DNA of 16,676 nucleotides from GCA-020348365 sp964347995 (GTDB taxonomy: Archaea > Thermoproteota > Bathyarchaeia > Bathyarchaeales > Bathyarchaeaceae), in contig CAYGBA010000034.1 of assembly GCA_964347995.1 (NCBI GenBank), forward strand, positions 1-16,676, read 5' to 3'. The notes below the pieces were generated by a model that was given only the letters and a program-made list of their open reading frames with translations, did no database searches and was not told the origin of the DNA. The translations under genes and the position numbers were made by a program. This document shows positions 7,113 through 13,663 of the stretch, piece by piece. Numbering within the stretch: position 1 is the first letter of the stretch; each line of letters begins with the position of its first letter.

Positions 7113-8192
7113 TCATTGTTTCTTTGATTTCCAAAATTCTTCTGACGAAAGATCAGCTTTCTCTACCGACGCGATGTTATAAGGACAGACTTTTATGCAT
7201 GTTGAGCAGTCTGTGCCATTTTCGCACCAGTAGATGTAGCATCGTTCTGAATCGACGTACCATTTCAATGCTCCAGGATTGTTGGATCTACATTTCACTT
7301 CGAAGCTCGGTTCATCATCTAGTGAAATAGCGTCCGCCTCGCAATGTTCAGCACATAACTTGCATTCTCTGCAAAATTCTTTTACACCGAACTCTATAGG
7401 TTTGTCGGGTTCCACTGGAAGGTCTGTGAAAATCTTGCAGAGTCTCACTCTTGAGCCGTGTTGAGGTGTTATCAACAAGCCATTCCGACCTAGTTCTCCA
7501 AGTCCAGCGTCAATAGCAAGCGGAATGCTCAAGGCTGTGTCGTTTCCACACTGAATTGCTTCATATCCAAGATTTCGGATAAACTCGCCCATACCAGCGA
7601 GTACAAACGCCATTCTTGAGTATCCTACTCCTGTGGCAGCCGCAGCAGAAGCAGCAGGAGAAGCCGCAATTCCGTCTGCATCCATTTCAATCGCCATAAC
7701 TATAGCGTTTTCAAATTCATCGGGAATGTCGACATCTACATACAGCCAGTCTCTGTTTAGCTTGCAGACTCCAACGATCGATGCCCCGAAAAGCGTTGCT
7801 GCCCGCTTGATATATGTGCTCATCAAAGGGGGGTCATCAACCTCGTATTTCGTTCTTGTCCAATCAATTCCAATGGTGTCTACTGAAGTTCTATACGGTC
7901 TGAGTTTCGTCCACGAAAAACCACCTTCAAAAGCGTCATGCACTATCCAAGAGGCGTAGGACAAAGCAAAGTCAACCCGTGAATAGCCAGGTTTTCCCTC
8001 TGCAACTATGTCAAGCACTTTTTCATCATACATTCGCATGTAGCCTTCCCAAGATGAATCCCACATCACCCGATCAAAAATTATATTTCTACTGTTGAAT
8101 CGGTGAAGCTTGGATTGATCGATAACGTAGGGTGGTTTTTCGACTATTTTTACTCTGACTTCGGAAATCCTGCTTGTTCGATTCGAATCCAT
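7113..8192 (-). CDS. Reductive-dehalogenase-like corrinoid iron-sulfur protein, no Tat signal
   Basis: The C-terminal part carries two 4Fe-4S motifs in the reductive dehalogenase (RdhA) order. The first is Cys274, 277, 280, 284 (CRECKLCAEHC). The second is within ERCYIYWCENGTDCSTCIKVCPYN, with Cys318, 329, 332, 336. Between residues ~190 and 257 lies the cobalamin-side core typical of RdhA and related QueG proteins (VLAGMGEFIRNLGYEA, AGLGELGRNGLLITPQHGSRVRLCKIFTDLPV). The proline after the fourth Cys of motif one is Glu here. At 359 residues it is shorter than respiratory RdhA (about 450-500) and starts without a twin-arginine signal, so it should be cytoplasmic. No RdhB anchor is nearby. The ATG is preceded by GGTG about ten bases upstream. 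Substrate is unknown; it may not be a halogenated compound. It is followed upstream by a co-oriented TIGR04076-like gene. Confidence 0.8.
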   Translation of the reverse strand: MDSNRTSRISEVRVKIVEKPPYVIDQSKLHRFNSRNIIFDRVMWDSSWEGYMRMYDEKVLDIVAEGKPGYSRVDFALSYASWIVHDAFEGGFSWTKLRPYRTSVDTIGIDWTRTKYEVDDPPLMSTYIKRAATLFGASIVGVCKLNRDWLYVDVDIPDEFENAIVMAIEMDADGIAASPAASAAAATGVGYSRMAFVLAGMGEFIRNLGYEAIQCGNDTALSIPLAIDAGLGELGRNGLLITPQHGSRVRLCKIFTDLPVEPDKPIEFGVKEFCRECKLCAEHCEADAISLDDEPSFEVKCRSNNPGALKWYVDSERCYIYWCENGTDCSTCIKVCPYNIASVEKADLSSEEFWKSKKQ

Positions 8193-8255
8193 AGCACAAC
8201 ACCCGAGGAAAAAAGGAACACCGTATAAGTTAATTCTTCTCGATTCTTAATAGCC

Positions 8256-8525
8256 TCATTCCTCGTAGGTTATGTCCCAGATCACCCTTCCCTGAGGGTC
8301 TGGGCATTCCACCTCGAAAACCTTCAGCAGCCAATCATCTGGTTCATCTATATTCCTTTGTTTTGCCGGCAACAGTGGCAGCAAACTGGAGAGAGCGTAA
8401 ATGCAAACATGCTTGTTTCCACCTAGAAAACTTAGTTTTCCCCCCTCAAGCCTGAAGCAGTCTCCAACCTTATGCGTGTCACAGTAACCTTCGATTGCTT
8501 TGACCTTCACGACTAGAGTTTCCAT
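8256..8525 (-). CDS. Small TIGR04076-like protein
   Basis: An 89-residue protein resembling the TIGR04076 family: an initial beta strand (LVVKVKAIEGYC), the CDTHKVGDCFRLEGGKL segment, a central helix (HVCIYALSSLLPLL, where the family usually has CxxALxxLxPLL), and the closing VFEVECPDPQGRVIWDITYE. The family has no established biochemical function and is often found near redox or corrinoid enzymes. I chose ATG at 8525 because GTGGA precedes it at ribosome-site distance; a GTG at 8534 would add three residues. It lies 63 bases before the RdhA-like gene on the same strand, so the two are probably co-transcribed and perhaps work together. That partnership is inference. Confidence 0.65.
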   Translation of the reverse strand: METLVVKVKAIEGYCDTHKVGDCFRLEGGKLSFLGGNKHVCIYALSSLLPLLPAKQRNIDEPDDWLLKVFEVECPDPQGRVIWDITYEE

Positions 8526-8620
8526 GAAATCCACAAAGCAGCTAAAAACAGATACTCACTTAAGCCTTTCCAACCTTAAAATCACTGCCTAAATTTCAAC
8601 CAAATAGAGGCGCGGATCAA

Positions 8621-8959
8621 ATGAAAAGAATATTGGTTGATGTCGATCGTTGTTGTGGATGCAGATTATGTGAAATGGTATGCTCCTTCAGTCACGAAAA
8701 CTCCTTCGGCACCTCTATTTCGAGAATAAATGTGATAAAAGAGGACGTTTTCGGATTTGATTTGTCGATAGTCTGCTGGCATTGTCACCCATGTAAAGCT
8801 ATGGAAAAGTGTCCGGAAGAAGCCATAGAAAGAAGATCTATCAAAAGTATTATTTCACTCACAAGGTTCTTCTGGCACCGACAGGCAGCAAATTGCAGAC
8901 TATTGCTGCTTTCATGTTCAAGCAACTACGACCCGATGTTCAAATTGTATATCCAGTGA
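8621..8959 (+). pseudogene. Truncated double-cluster ferredoxin subunit
   Basis: Residues 1-72 match 4Fe-4S ferredoxin-type electron-transfer subunits such as those paired with aldehyde ferredoxin oxidoreductases. One cluster motif is at Cys11, 14, 17, 21 (CCGCRLCEMVC). A second Cys group is at 52, 55, 58, 64 ending in CPEEAI. Relatives continue with the step into another CxGCxxC cluster about 15 residues later; here the frame instead drifts into residues (SIKSIISLTRFFWHRQ onward) with no ferredoxin character. Another reading frame over the same bases is clearly protein-like (see 8833-9072). The break therefore falls near 8830-8850 and the gene is probably dead, though a truncated ferredoxin could still be made. 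There is no adjacent oxidoreductase partner in the window. Confidence 0.7.
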
Positions 8960-9072
8960 CAAAAGCTTTCATAGAAGAAGACAGCGAAAAGGTTAGAGCA
9001 TTCTGGGCCATTCATCTGGGTAGCTTTTCAGACTTTGTTGGGCATCTGGACCAGTACAGGAGACATATATAG
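8833..9072 (+). pseudogene. Orphan 3' fragment of an unrecognised gene
   Basis: In the frame one base off the ferredoxin, a stretch of about 75 residues has strong protein character: HKVLLAPTGSKLQTIAAF, then FKQLRPDVQIVYPVTKAF, EKVRAFWAIHL and DFVGHLDQYRR, ending at a stop. It has no plausible start of its own near the ferredoxin break. It looks like the C-terminal end of a larger, unrelated protein joined to the ferredoxin 5' half by a deletion. I cannot name the family. Its last 45 bases overlap the tail of the convergent membrane-protein gene. Confidence 0.5.
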
Positions 9073-9573
9073 CATATGCATCAACGCCTTCCGCCACTCT
9101 GTAGCAAGAATTATCCACGCAAGAATTAGTATCATTCCTATTCCCATTAGGATAGAGCCATTCCCCCAAGTCCACCAAGGTTCTCGCAAGCCGAGAGTGG
9201 CCCAGAGCGGTGAAACCTGATAGAACTTGTCTTTGTATTTGAAGATTGGTTGTTCTTCTTGTAATGAATGCTTACATATGATTTGCAGAAAGCCATTTTC
9301 TCCATATTCAATTATTTCGTAGATTCCCAGTTCTTCTGGCAGATGCCACACAGACGGAAGAGTTTCCGATTCGTATTCGTATGCCACTTGCACAATACCA
9401 TTCCCATGGTAGTCCATGAGAACTTCACGGTGCCCTACGAAGTTTCTGTTGTAGGCTTGAAGATGCTGATATAGAGCGAACGCCCATATCACCGTAACTG
9501 CCATAACGATTGTTGTGGCAAGTAGAAGCCAATTTCTGTAGCGCCCCATTACTCGGGGTCTGTTTTGATGCAC
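9028..9573 (-). CDS. Hypothetical two-helix membrane protein
   Basis: A 181-residue protein with one hydrophobic helix near the N-terminus (about 15-35, LLLATTIVMAVTVIWAFALY) and a second at about 139-158 (ILMGIGMILILAWIILA). They flank an apparent extracytoplasmic beta-rich region rich in Tyr, Glu and His. Positive residues before the first helix put the N-terminus inside. No family is recognised. Two starts are possible: GTG at 9573 or ATG at 9549 (MGRYRNWLL, eight residues shorter); neither has a strong ribosome site. It sits between the broken ferredoxin and the integrase stump, so it may be a leftover of a mobile element. Confidence 0.6.
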   Translation of the reverse strand: MHQNRPRVMGRYRNWLLLATTIVMAVTVIWAFALYQHLQAYNRNFVGHREVLMDYHGNGIVQVAYEYESETLPSVWHLPEELGIYEIIEYGENGFLQIICKHSLQEEQPIFKYKDKFYQVSPLWATLGLREPWWTWGNGSILMGIGMILILAWIILATEWRKALMHMLYMSPVLVQMPNKV

Positions 9574-9599
9574 TTACAGACCACATATAGAAATGCTAA

Positions 9600-9821
9600 G
9601 TGACCCCATTTATTACTATCTTGTGGGGGCTTGGTCACAAAAGAGTTGACTCAACCATAATCTACACTCATCTGGTCAGCTTTGAAGCAGACGAGTATCA
9701 CCACGGCGCCAGCAAAACCGTTAAAGAGGCTTGTGAACTTATAGATGCGGGATTCGAATACGTGACAGAGCAGGACGGAGTCAAGCTATGGCGAAAGAGA
9801 AAGCAGGTTACTGGGACCTGA
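9600..9821 (+). pseudogene. C-terminal remnant of an archaeal tyrosine integrase
   Basis: The 73 residues match only the very end of archaeal XerC/D-type integrases: LGHKRVDSTIIYTHLV holds the conserved HK pair and the catalytic tyrosine (YTHL, about residue 22). It is followed by the family's usual tail ELIDAGFEYVTEQDGVKLWRKRK. The Arg-containing catalytic boxes and the N-terminal core-binding domain are absent. An in-frame TAA (9597-9599) closes the frame directly upstream, so no functional recombinase can be made. The last 34 bases overlap the annotated start of ftr in another frame. It marks a past integration or recombination event. No tRNA gene or attachment repeat is visible nearby. 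Confidence 0.8.
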
Positions 9822-10744
9822 AGAAGCTGCGATACTACCAAGATAGGGAAACATTCGTGGAAATCGAGGACACATTCGCCGAAATGTTTTCCATGTGGGC
9901 TGGAAGAATTCTGATAACTGCTGAGAATGAAAAGTGGGCATTGACGGCGGCGAGGAATGCAACGGGATATGCGGCGTCCATCATCGCATCTCCAGCAGAA
10001 GCCGGGATAGAAGGTGTCAGGCCAGCTGATAAGACTCCTGATGGACGCATCGGGGTCATTATCCAGCTATATCATCGAACGCGGAGAGATTTGAAAAGTC
10101 AGATGATCTCGAGAATTGGTCAATGTGTCATGACATGCCCCACCACTGCGGCCTTCGACGCCTTGCCTAAAGCCAAAAGAAGACTGAAAGTGGGGCGTAG
10201 TCTCCGTCTCTTCGGTGACGGATTTCAAAAGAGAGACACGATAGCAGGGCGGACGGTCTGGCGCATCCCTGTGATGGAAGGGGAATTCATGGTGGAGAGC
10301 CGCTTTGGCGCTTGGAAAGCGGTTGCTGGCGGATTATTCATAATTATGGCGGAGAGTCGCAAGGCAGGTCTTCAAGCTGCGGAGCAGAGTGTAGATGCCA
10401 TCAAAGAGAAAGTCAAGGGAGTCATTCTGCCATTTCCAGGCGGCATATGCAGATCTGGATCCAAAGTGGGCTCAAAGAGATACAAACTCAACGCATCCAC
10501 AAATCACCCTTTCTGTCCAAGACTGAAAAAGCTAGTGCTTGACTCCAAGGTTCCAGATGGCGTGACTAACGTCTATGAGATAGTCATAAACGGCCTGAAC
10601 TTGGATATTGTGAAGAGGAGCATAGCTGAGGGGATAAGGGCGGCTGTGAGAGTTCCAGGCGTTGTTAAAATCTCGGCTGACAACTTCGGTGGAAAGCTTG
10701 GGCCATTTAAGGCTTATTTGAAAGAGATTCTGCAATCAAAGTAG
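9788..10744 (+). CDS. ftr: Formylmethanofuran:tetrahydromethanopterin formyltransferase
   Basis: Moves the formyl group from formylmethanofuran to tetrahydromethanopterin, the second step of CO2 reduction through the H4MPT methyl branch. The match runs from VEIEDTFAEMF (24 on) through ITAENEKWAL, SPAEAGIEG, TPDGRIGVII, RIGQCVMTCPTTAAFDA, FGDGFQ, VEGEF-like VMEGEF, IMAESRKAGLQAAEQSVDAI, PFPGGICRSGSKVGSKRY, ASTNHPFCP, YEIVINGLN and PGVVKISADNFGGKLG. The family usually begins at about MxINGVxIEDTF, so 22 or so extra N-terminal residues are unusual. Both starts have problems: ATG 9788 has GGAG seven bases upstream but lies inside the integrase remnant, while GTG 9857 trims the first strand of the fold. 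The original 5' end may have been replaced. Function itself is secure. Confidence 0.95.
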   Translation: MAKEKAGYWDLKKLRYYQDRETFVEIEDTFAEMFSMWAGRILITAENEKWALTAARNATGYAASIIASPAEAGIEGVRPADKTPDGRIGVIIQLYHRTRRDLKSQMISRIGQCVMTCPTTAAFDALPKAKRRLKVGRSLRLFGDGFQKRDTIAGRTVWRIPVMEGEFMVESRFGAWKAVAGGLFIIMAESRKAGLQAAEQSVDAIKEKVKGVILPFPGGICRSGSKVGSKRYKLNASTNHPFCPRLKKLVLDSKVPDGVTNVYEIVINGLNLDIVKRSIAEGIRAAVRVPGVVKISADNFGGKLGPFKAYLKEILQSK

Positions 10745-10774
10745 ACAAAAACATTATCTACGCGCGCGTTATGG

Positions 10775-10996
10775 TCATTGTCTGGTTTGGCCTGTTTGTT
10801 TGAGTATGAAAGCAATGGCTATGCTCATCAAAGAAACACAAAGCAGTATGAAAAAGGACGGATTTTCTGCAACAATGCCCATAGTATTGTTATAGGCGTT
10901 TAAGCAGAAGACATAAGCCGCCCAGAGTATTCCAATCCATCCCAGATAAAAAAGAAGAAAGTGAAGTATACGGGACGCTCTGTTCTCCATATTCAT
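10775..10996 (-). CDS. Small two-helix membrane protein downstream of the ECF S component
   Basis: A 73-residue protein with two hydrophobic helices (about residues 11-31, LHFLLFYLGWIGILWAAYVF, and 46-65, FFILLCVSLMSIAIAFIL) and a positively charged ending. Its start overlaps the stop of the ECF S-component gene by four bases (ATGA), which indicates one transcript and translational coupling. A second ATG two codons in would be another start. No family is recognised. Co-expression suggests an accessory role in the transporter or in the same nutrient response. It converges on ftr with a 30-base gap. Confidence 0.65.
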   Translation of the reverse strand: MNMENRASRILHFLLFYLGWIGILWAAYVFCLNAYNNTMGIVAENPSFFILLCVSLMSIAIAFILKQTGQTRQ

Positions 10997-11775
10997 TCCA
11001 TCCTTAATATGCCACTTCTCCTTAATGCAATCATAAGTCCATAAGCAAGGTAAACTGTGAGAATCGTGAAAAGCACCCTCTCAACGACTGTTATCGGCAG
11101 GTAGAGCGTGAAAATCGCTGCAAGGGGCTCTTCTGGAGGAGGCGGCAAGCCCGATTTTAACCAAAAGAATCCTAGAGTTTTCAAAGTATCTTTTATGGCT
11201 TTAAGTGAAACAAACGAACCGACCGAGCCGATAAATATAAGATTACCTGTCATATGGTTCGCCATTATACCACAGAAGCCGCAAATTGTTGCACCCAAAA
11301 GCTTTCTGAAAGTCGTGTCTGCATTTAGGAGACTGTGTGTTTTATCTCTGAAGATCAGTACGAGTAGGAATGCAGCCCAATGTAGAAACGGATAATAGAA
11401 CGCTGCTCGTCCTGTTGGAGTCAGATACCACAGCACCATAAGAATAGAGTAGATTATTGCAGAAATCTTCCAGTTGGAGTTTTTCGTGTTTCTTGCAAGG
11501 CTTCCACTAACTATGGCTGCCACAGGGCCAGTGGGAAGATTCAACAGCCCATAAAAACTGACTGATGGAATTATCCAAGCAACAAAGTTGCCCAAGAGAG
11601 AGGTTAATCCGCCAATCCAAGGTCCTAACAAGATTCCTACAATAGGGTCTAATATAACCACAGGTTCTATTTTGCCAGCGCCTCCAATGATGGGGATCCC
11701 TGGAAGTCTTGAGACTATTGCGTATAGGGCTGCGAAAACGGCTATTACAGCTACTTGTCTCGAAGAGAGTTTCAT
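10993..11775 (-). CDS. ECF transporter S component (substrate-binding membrane subunit)
   Basis: An integral membrane protein of about 260 residues with roughly six hydrophobic segments, of the ECF-type vitamin/cofactor S-component class. The first helix (QVAVIAVFAALYAIVSRL) carries the small-residue pattern through which S components dock on the EcfT scaffold. It is followed by a Gly/Pro-rich segment (KIEPVVILDPIVGILLGPWIGGLTSLLGNFVAW) typical of the family. It is longer than bacterial S components (about 180-200), with an added C-terminal part from about 205. Substrate cannot be read from sequence. No EcfA or EcfT gene is in the window, so it would share a module encoded elsewhere. I use ATG 11775 (MKLSSRQ); a TTG at 11784 would add three residues. 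It is divergent from a winged-helix regulator, with a palindrome in its promoter. Confidence 0.8.
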   Translation of the reverse strand: MKLSSRQVAVIAVFAALYAIVSRLPGIPIIGGAGKIEPVVILDPIVGILLGPWIGGLTSLLGNFVAWIIPSVSFYGLLNLPTGPVAAIVSGSLARNTKNSNWKISAIIYSILMVLWYLTPTGRAAFYYPFLHWAAFLLVLIFRDKTHSLLNADTTFRKLLGATICGFCGIMANHMTGNLIFIGSVGSFVSLKAIKDTLKTLGFFWLKSGLPPPPEEPLAAIFTLYLPITVVERVLFTILTVYLAYGLMIALRRSGILRME

Positions 11776-11787
11776 CTTAAACAACGC

Positions 11788-11805
11788 AATGTAGTTGACT
11801 ACATT
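11788..11805. promoter_or_regulatory. Palindromic operator candidate before the ECF S-component gene
   Basis: AATGTAGT-TG-ACTACATT is an inverted repeat with perfect 8-base arms. On the minus strand it lies directly between an AT-rich TATA-like element (ACTTAAAAAG, about 11808-11817) and the expected transcription start, so a bound protein would block initiation. The 8-mer TAGTCAAC inside it (minus strand) recurs on the plus strand at 11827-11834 next to CAACATTGTTG (11831-11841). The divergent winged-helix gene at 11899 is the obvious candidate binder. The palindrome is seen; the role is inferred. Confidence 0.5.
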
Positions 11806-11898
11806 CGCTTTTTAAGTTTTATGCGCTAGTCAACATTGTTGCAGAGTGAAGCAGTAAGTATCTTAAATGGATGAAGACTATGGATATGTGACAAATCA

Positions 11899-12369
11899 AT
11901 GAGCGAAGATTTCTATCCCTACGTAGTTTTTCTCCCAACTGCAAGAAAGCAGAAGGTGCTACGAGCCATCTTCGGTTCAAAAGTTCCTGTCGACATACTG
12001 AGATTCTCGATCAAGCAGGGGGTTTCTAAGAAAATCTATCAAAAGTATCTAATCGAGAGACTTGACTATTCAAACAAAACAGTGATAGAACACTTGAAGA
12101 ACTTGACCAACTCTGGAATCCTCGATGAGAATATGGAGAAGACGGAAAGCGACGGCCGCATGGTTTGGGTGAAATATTATGTGCTATCGGATTTGGGCAG
12201 GTGGCTTGCTCTTCTTCTCACAAGCGAGAAGGCCCTATCAAGAGATGAGAAGGCTGACTTGACCCGTAACATCTTCAGGTCCTATATACGGTGGGTGAAG
12301 AAGTTCTCGGGGCAACTTGGCGTGAAGAAGGAGATTCTCCAAGATATATTCACAGAAGAAATGGGATAG
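11899..12369 (+). CDS. Winged-helix transcriptional regulator
   Basis: A 156-residue protein with one winged helix-turn-helix domain at about 28-105. PVDILRFSIKQG and KKIYQKYLIERLDYSNKTVIEHLKNLTNSGIL form the helices (recognition helix about 58-71), and ENMEKTESDGRMVWVKYYVLSDLGRWL forms the wing. The layout is ArsR/MarR-like, as in many archaeal regulators. A helical, charged C-terminal tail (110-156) may dimerise. There are no Cys or His pairs suggesting a metal sensor. A weak TATA-like element (CTTAAAT near 11862-11868) and GTGA just upstream of the ATG are present. It is divergent from the ECF S component and probably controls it or itself through the palindromes between them. Effector unknown. 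Confidence 0.75.
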   Translation: MSEDFYPYVVFLPTARKQKVLRAIFGSKVPVDILRFSIKQGVSKKIYQKYLIERLDYSNKTVIEHLKNLTNSGILDENMEKTESDGRMVWVKYYVLSDLGRWLALLLTSEKALSRDEKADLTRNIFRSYIRWVKKFSGQLGVKKEILQDIFTEEMG

Positions 12370-12436
12370 GCTTCACTGATATGGATGGGGCTTTTTGGGG
12401 TTCAGAGAGGTTCGCTGAAAGAGAAAGGAGAGTTTT

Positions 12437-12453
12437 TCGGTTCTTTCAACCGA
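12437..12453. terminator. Small hairpin between convergent genes
   Basis: TCGGTT-CTTTC-AACCGA forms a 6-bp stem with a 5-base loop in the gap between the regulator and cdvC, which converge. Flanking GAGAG and CTCTC stretches could extend it. It may mark transcript ends on either strand, but archaeal termination mostly relies on T-runs, and only a short T5 run (12433-12437) leads into the stem. Weak call. Confidence 0.25.
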
Positions 12454-12496
12454 GAACGAGTCTCTCTAAACCTATCCAAGCCCCCCGATAGAAGTG

Positions 12497-13657
12497 CTAT
12501 AAAGCTTTGAACGCGTCGAACCACCGATTGTATGAGGCAACCATATCCAACGAAACGCTGGGCTTCCTCTCCTCCAGTATTTCTCTGTAGTCTCCCATGG
12601 ATATGGATCTAGGCTGAGCACGCTTGTCATTTGCGCGACCCGACTCAAATAGTTCTCCAATTACCCTCAGATGTGCCGATTGGCAAGTATCCCTTATATC
12701 GCTTCCAGAGGATCCCTCAGACAGCCTGGCTAGCTCGTGGAGGTCCACATCCGGAACCAGTTTCAGATGTGTTGTGTATAATTTGAACATTCCTAGGCGG
12801 GCATTGTGATCTGGAAGAGGAACGAGAATCCGCTTCTGGAATCTCCTGATGAAGGGCCAATCAAGGTCCCAAGGCTTGTTGGTGGCACCGATGACGTAAG
12901 CGTGCAGATTTATGCCCTTATCGATCACACCATCCATCTCCTTCAGGAACTGGTTTCGCATTCTAGCCTCTCCTCCCACCTCATTTGAGTGCCGTCCGAT
13001 CAACGAATCCAGTTCGTCGATGAACACGATGGCGGGCCGCCCATCCTTAGCCGCCTTTCTGGCGGACTCAAACATCCTAGCAACATTCTTCTCAGCCTCT
13101 CCAAGCCACTTAGACATAATAGATGCTGCGTCAACAGACATGAAGGTCGCATCGATCTCCGTGGCGACAGCTGCCGCAAGGAGTGTTTTTCCACAACCAG
13201 GCGGACCAAAAAGGAGTATACCTCTCGGCCATCCAAGAGGAAATAGATCGGGCCTTTGAACTGGATAGACTATGGCCTCCTTGATGGCCTTCTTTGCCTG
13301 TCCCAGACCTACAACCCGGGTCCACTTCACGTTTGGCTTCTCCTTAAGAATGAGTTCATCATAGCTCGCCTTTTCCGTTTCCGATGGCTCCGAAGTCTGG
13401 GACGGCCTTTCTTCGAAGCGCGGCTGCAGGGGCAGGGCCCCCTGCAGCGTTTTTATTCTCTCCTGGTATGCGGTTGCCCTCTGGATATACACCGTGTTCA
13501 ACCGATAATTGGGGTATAACTGGACAAGTTTCAGGAGGGTCTCAATGGCCTTCTGATACATAGTAATGGCCATTCCCCTTGAACCTTGCTTGTCTAGCCG
13601 GATGGCCTCGAGGGCGTAGCTTGTCGCTGCCTTTTCAAGCTCTTGAGCCGCACTCAT
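12497..13657 (-). CDS. cdvC: CdvC, Vps4-type AAA ATPase of the ESCRT division machinery
   Basis: Hexameric AAA ATPase that remodels and recycles ESCRT-III polymers during archaeal cytokinesis. Residues 1-72 form an MIT three-helix domain (YALEAIRLDKQGSRGMAITMYQKAIETLLKL). A linker follows, then the AAA cassette with Walker A GPPGCGKT (151-158), the pore loop KWLGE (183-187), Walker B IVFIDELDSL (210-219), sensor-1 GATNKPWDLD (257-266), arginine fingers Arg271-272 and sensor-2 region GSSGSDIRDTC (315-325). The C-terminus (PSVSLDMVASYNRWFDAFKA) matches the Vps4 C-terminal helix. At 386 residues it is normal and complete. It is the last gene of the cdv operon, six bases after cdvB. Very secure. 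Confidence 0.96.
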   Translation of the reverse strand: MSAAQELEKAATSYALEAIRLDKQGSRGMAITMYQKAIETLLKLVQLYPNYRLNTVYIQRATAYQERIKTLQGALPLQPRFEERPSQTSEPSETEKASYDELILKEKPNVKWTRVVGLGQAKKAIKEAIVYPVQRPDLFPLGWPRGILLFGPPGCGKTLLAAAVATEIDATFMSVDAASIMSKWLGEAEKNVARMFESARKAAKDGRPAIVFIDELDSLIGRHSNEVGGEARMRNQFLKEMDGVIDKGINLHAYVIGATNKPWDLDWPFIRRFQKRILVPLPDHNARLGMFKLYTTHLKLVPDVDLHELARLSEGSSGSDIRDTCQSAHLRVIGELFESGRANDKRAQPRSISMGDYREILEERKPSVSLDMVASYNRWFDAFKAL

Positions 13658-13663
13658 ATCCGA

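Noticed and set aside
6898..7134. Minus-strand frame between mtd and the RdhA-like gene
   Set aside because: It overlaps both neighbours, has no ribosome site or recognisable domain; the gap is only about 195 bases.
9541..9600. tRNA gene or attachment repeat beside the integrase stump (CCCC-ATTACT-CGGGG noted)
   Set aside because: The short inverted repeat lies in a coding region and does not fit a tRNA arm set; no matching direct repeat was seen at the other side.
12912..13259. Plus-strand frames opposite the cdvC ATPase core
   Set aside because: They are antisense to Walker A/B coding sequence and carry no domain of their own.
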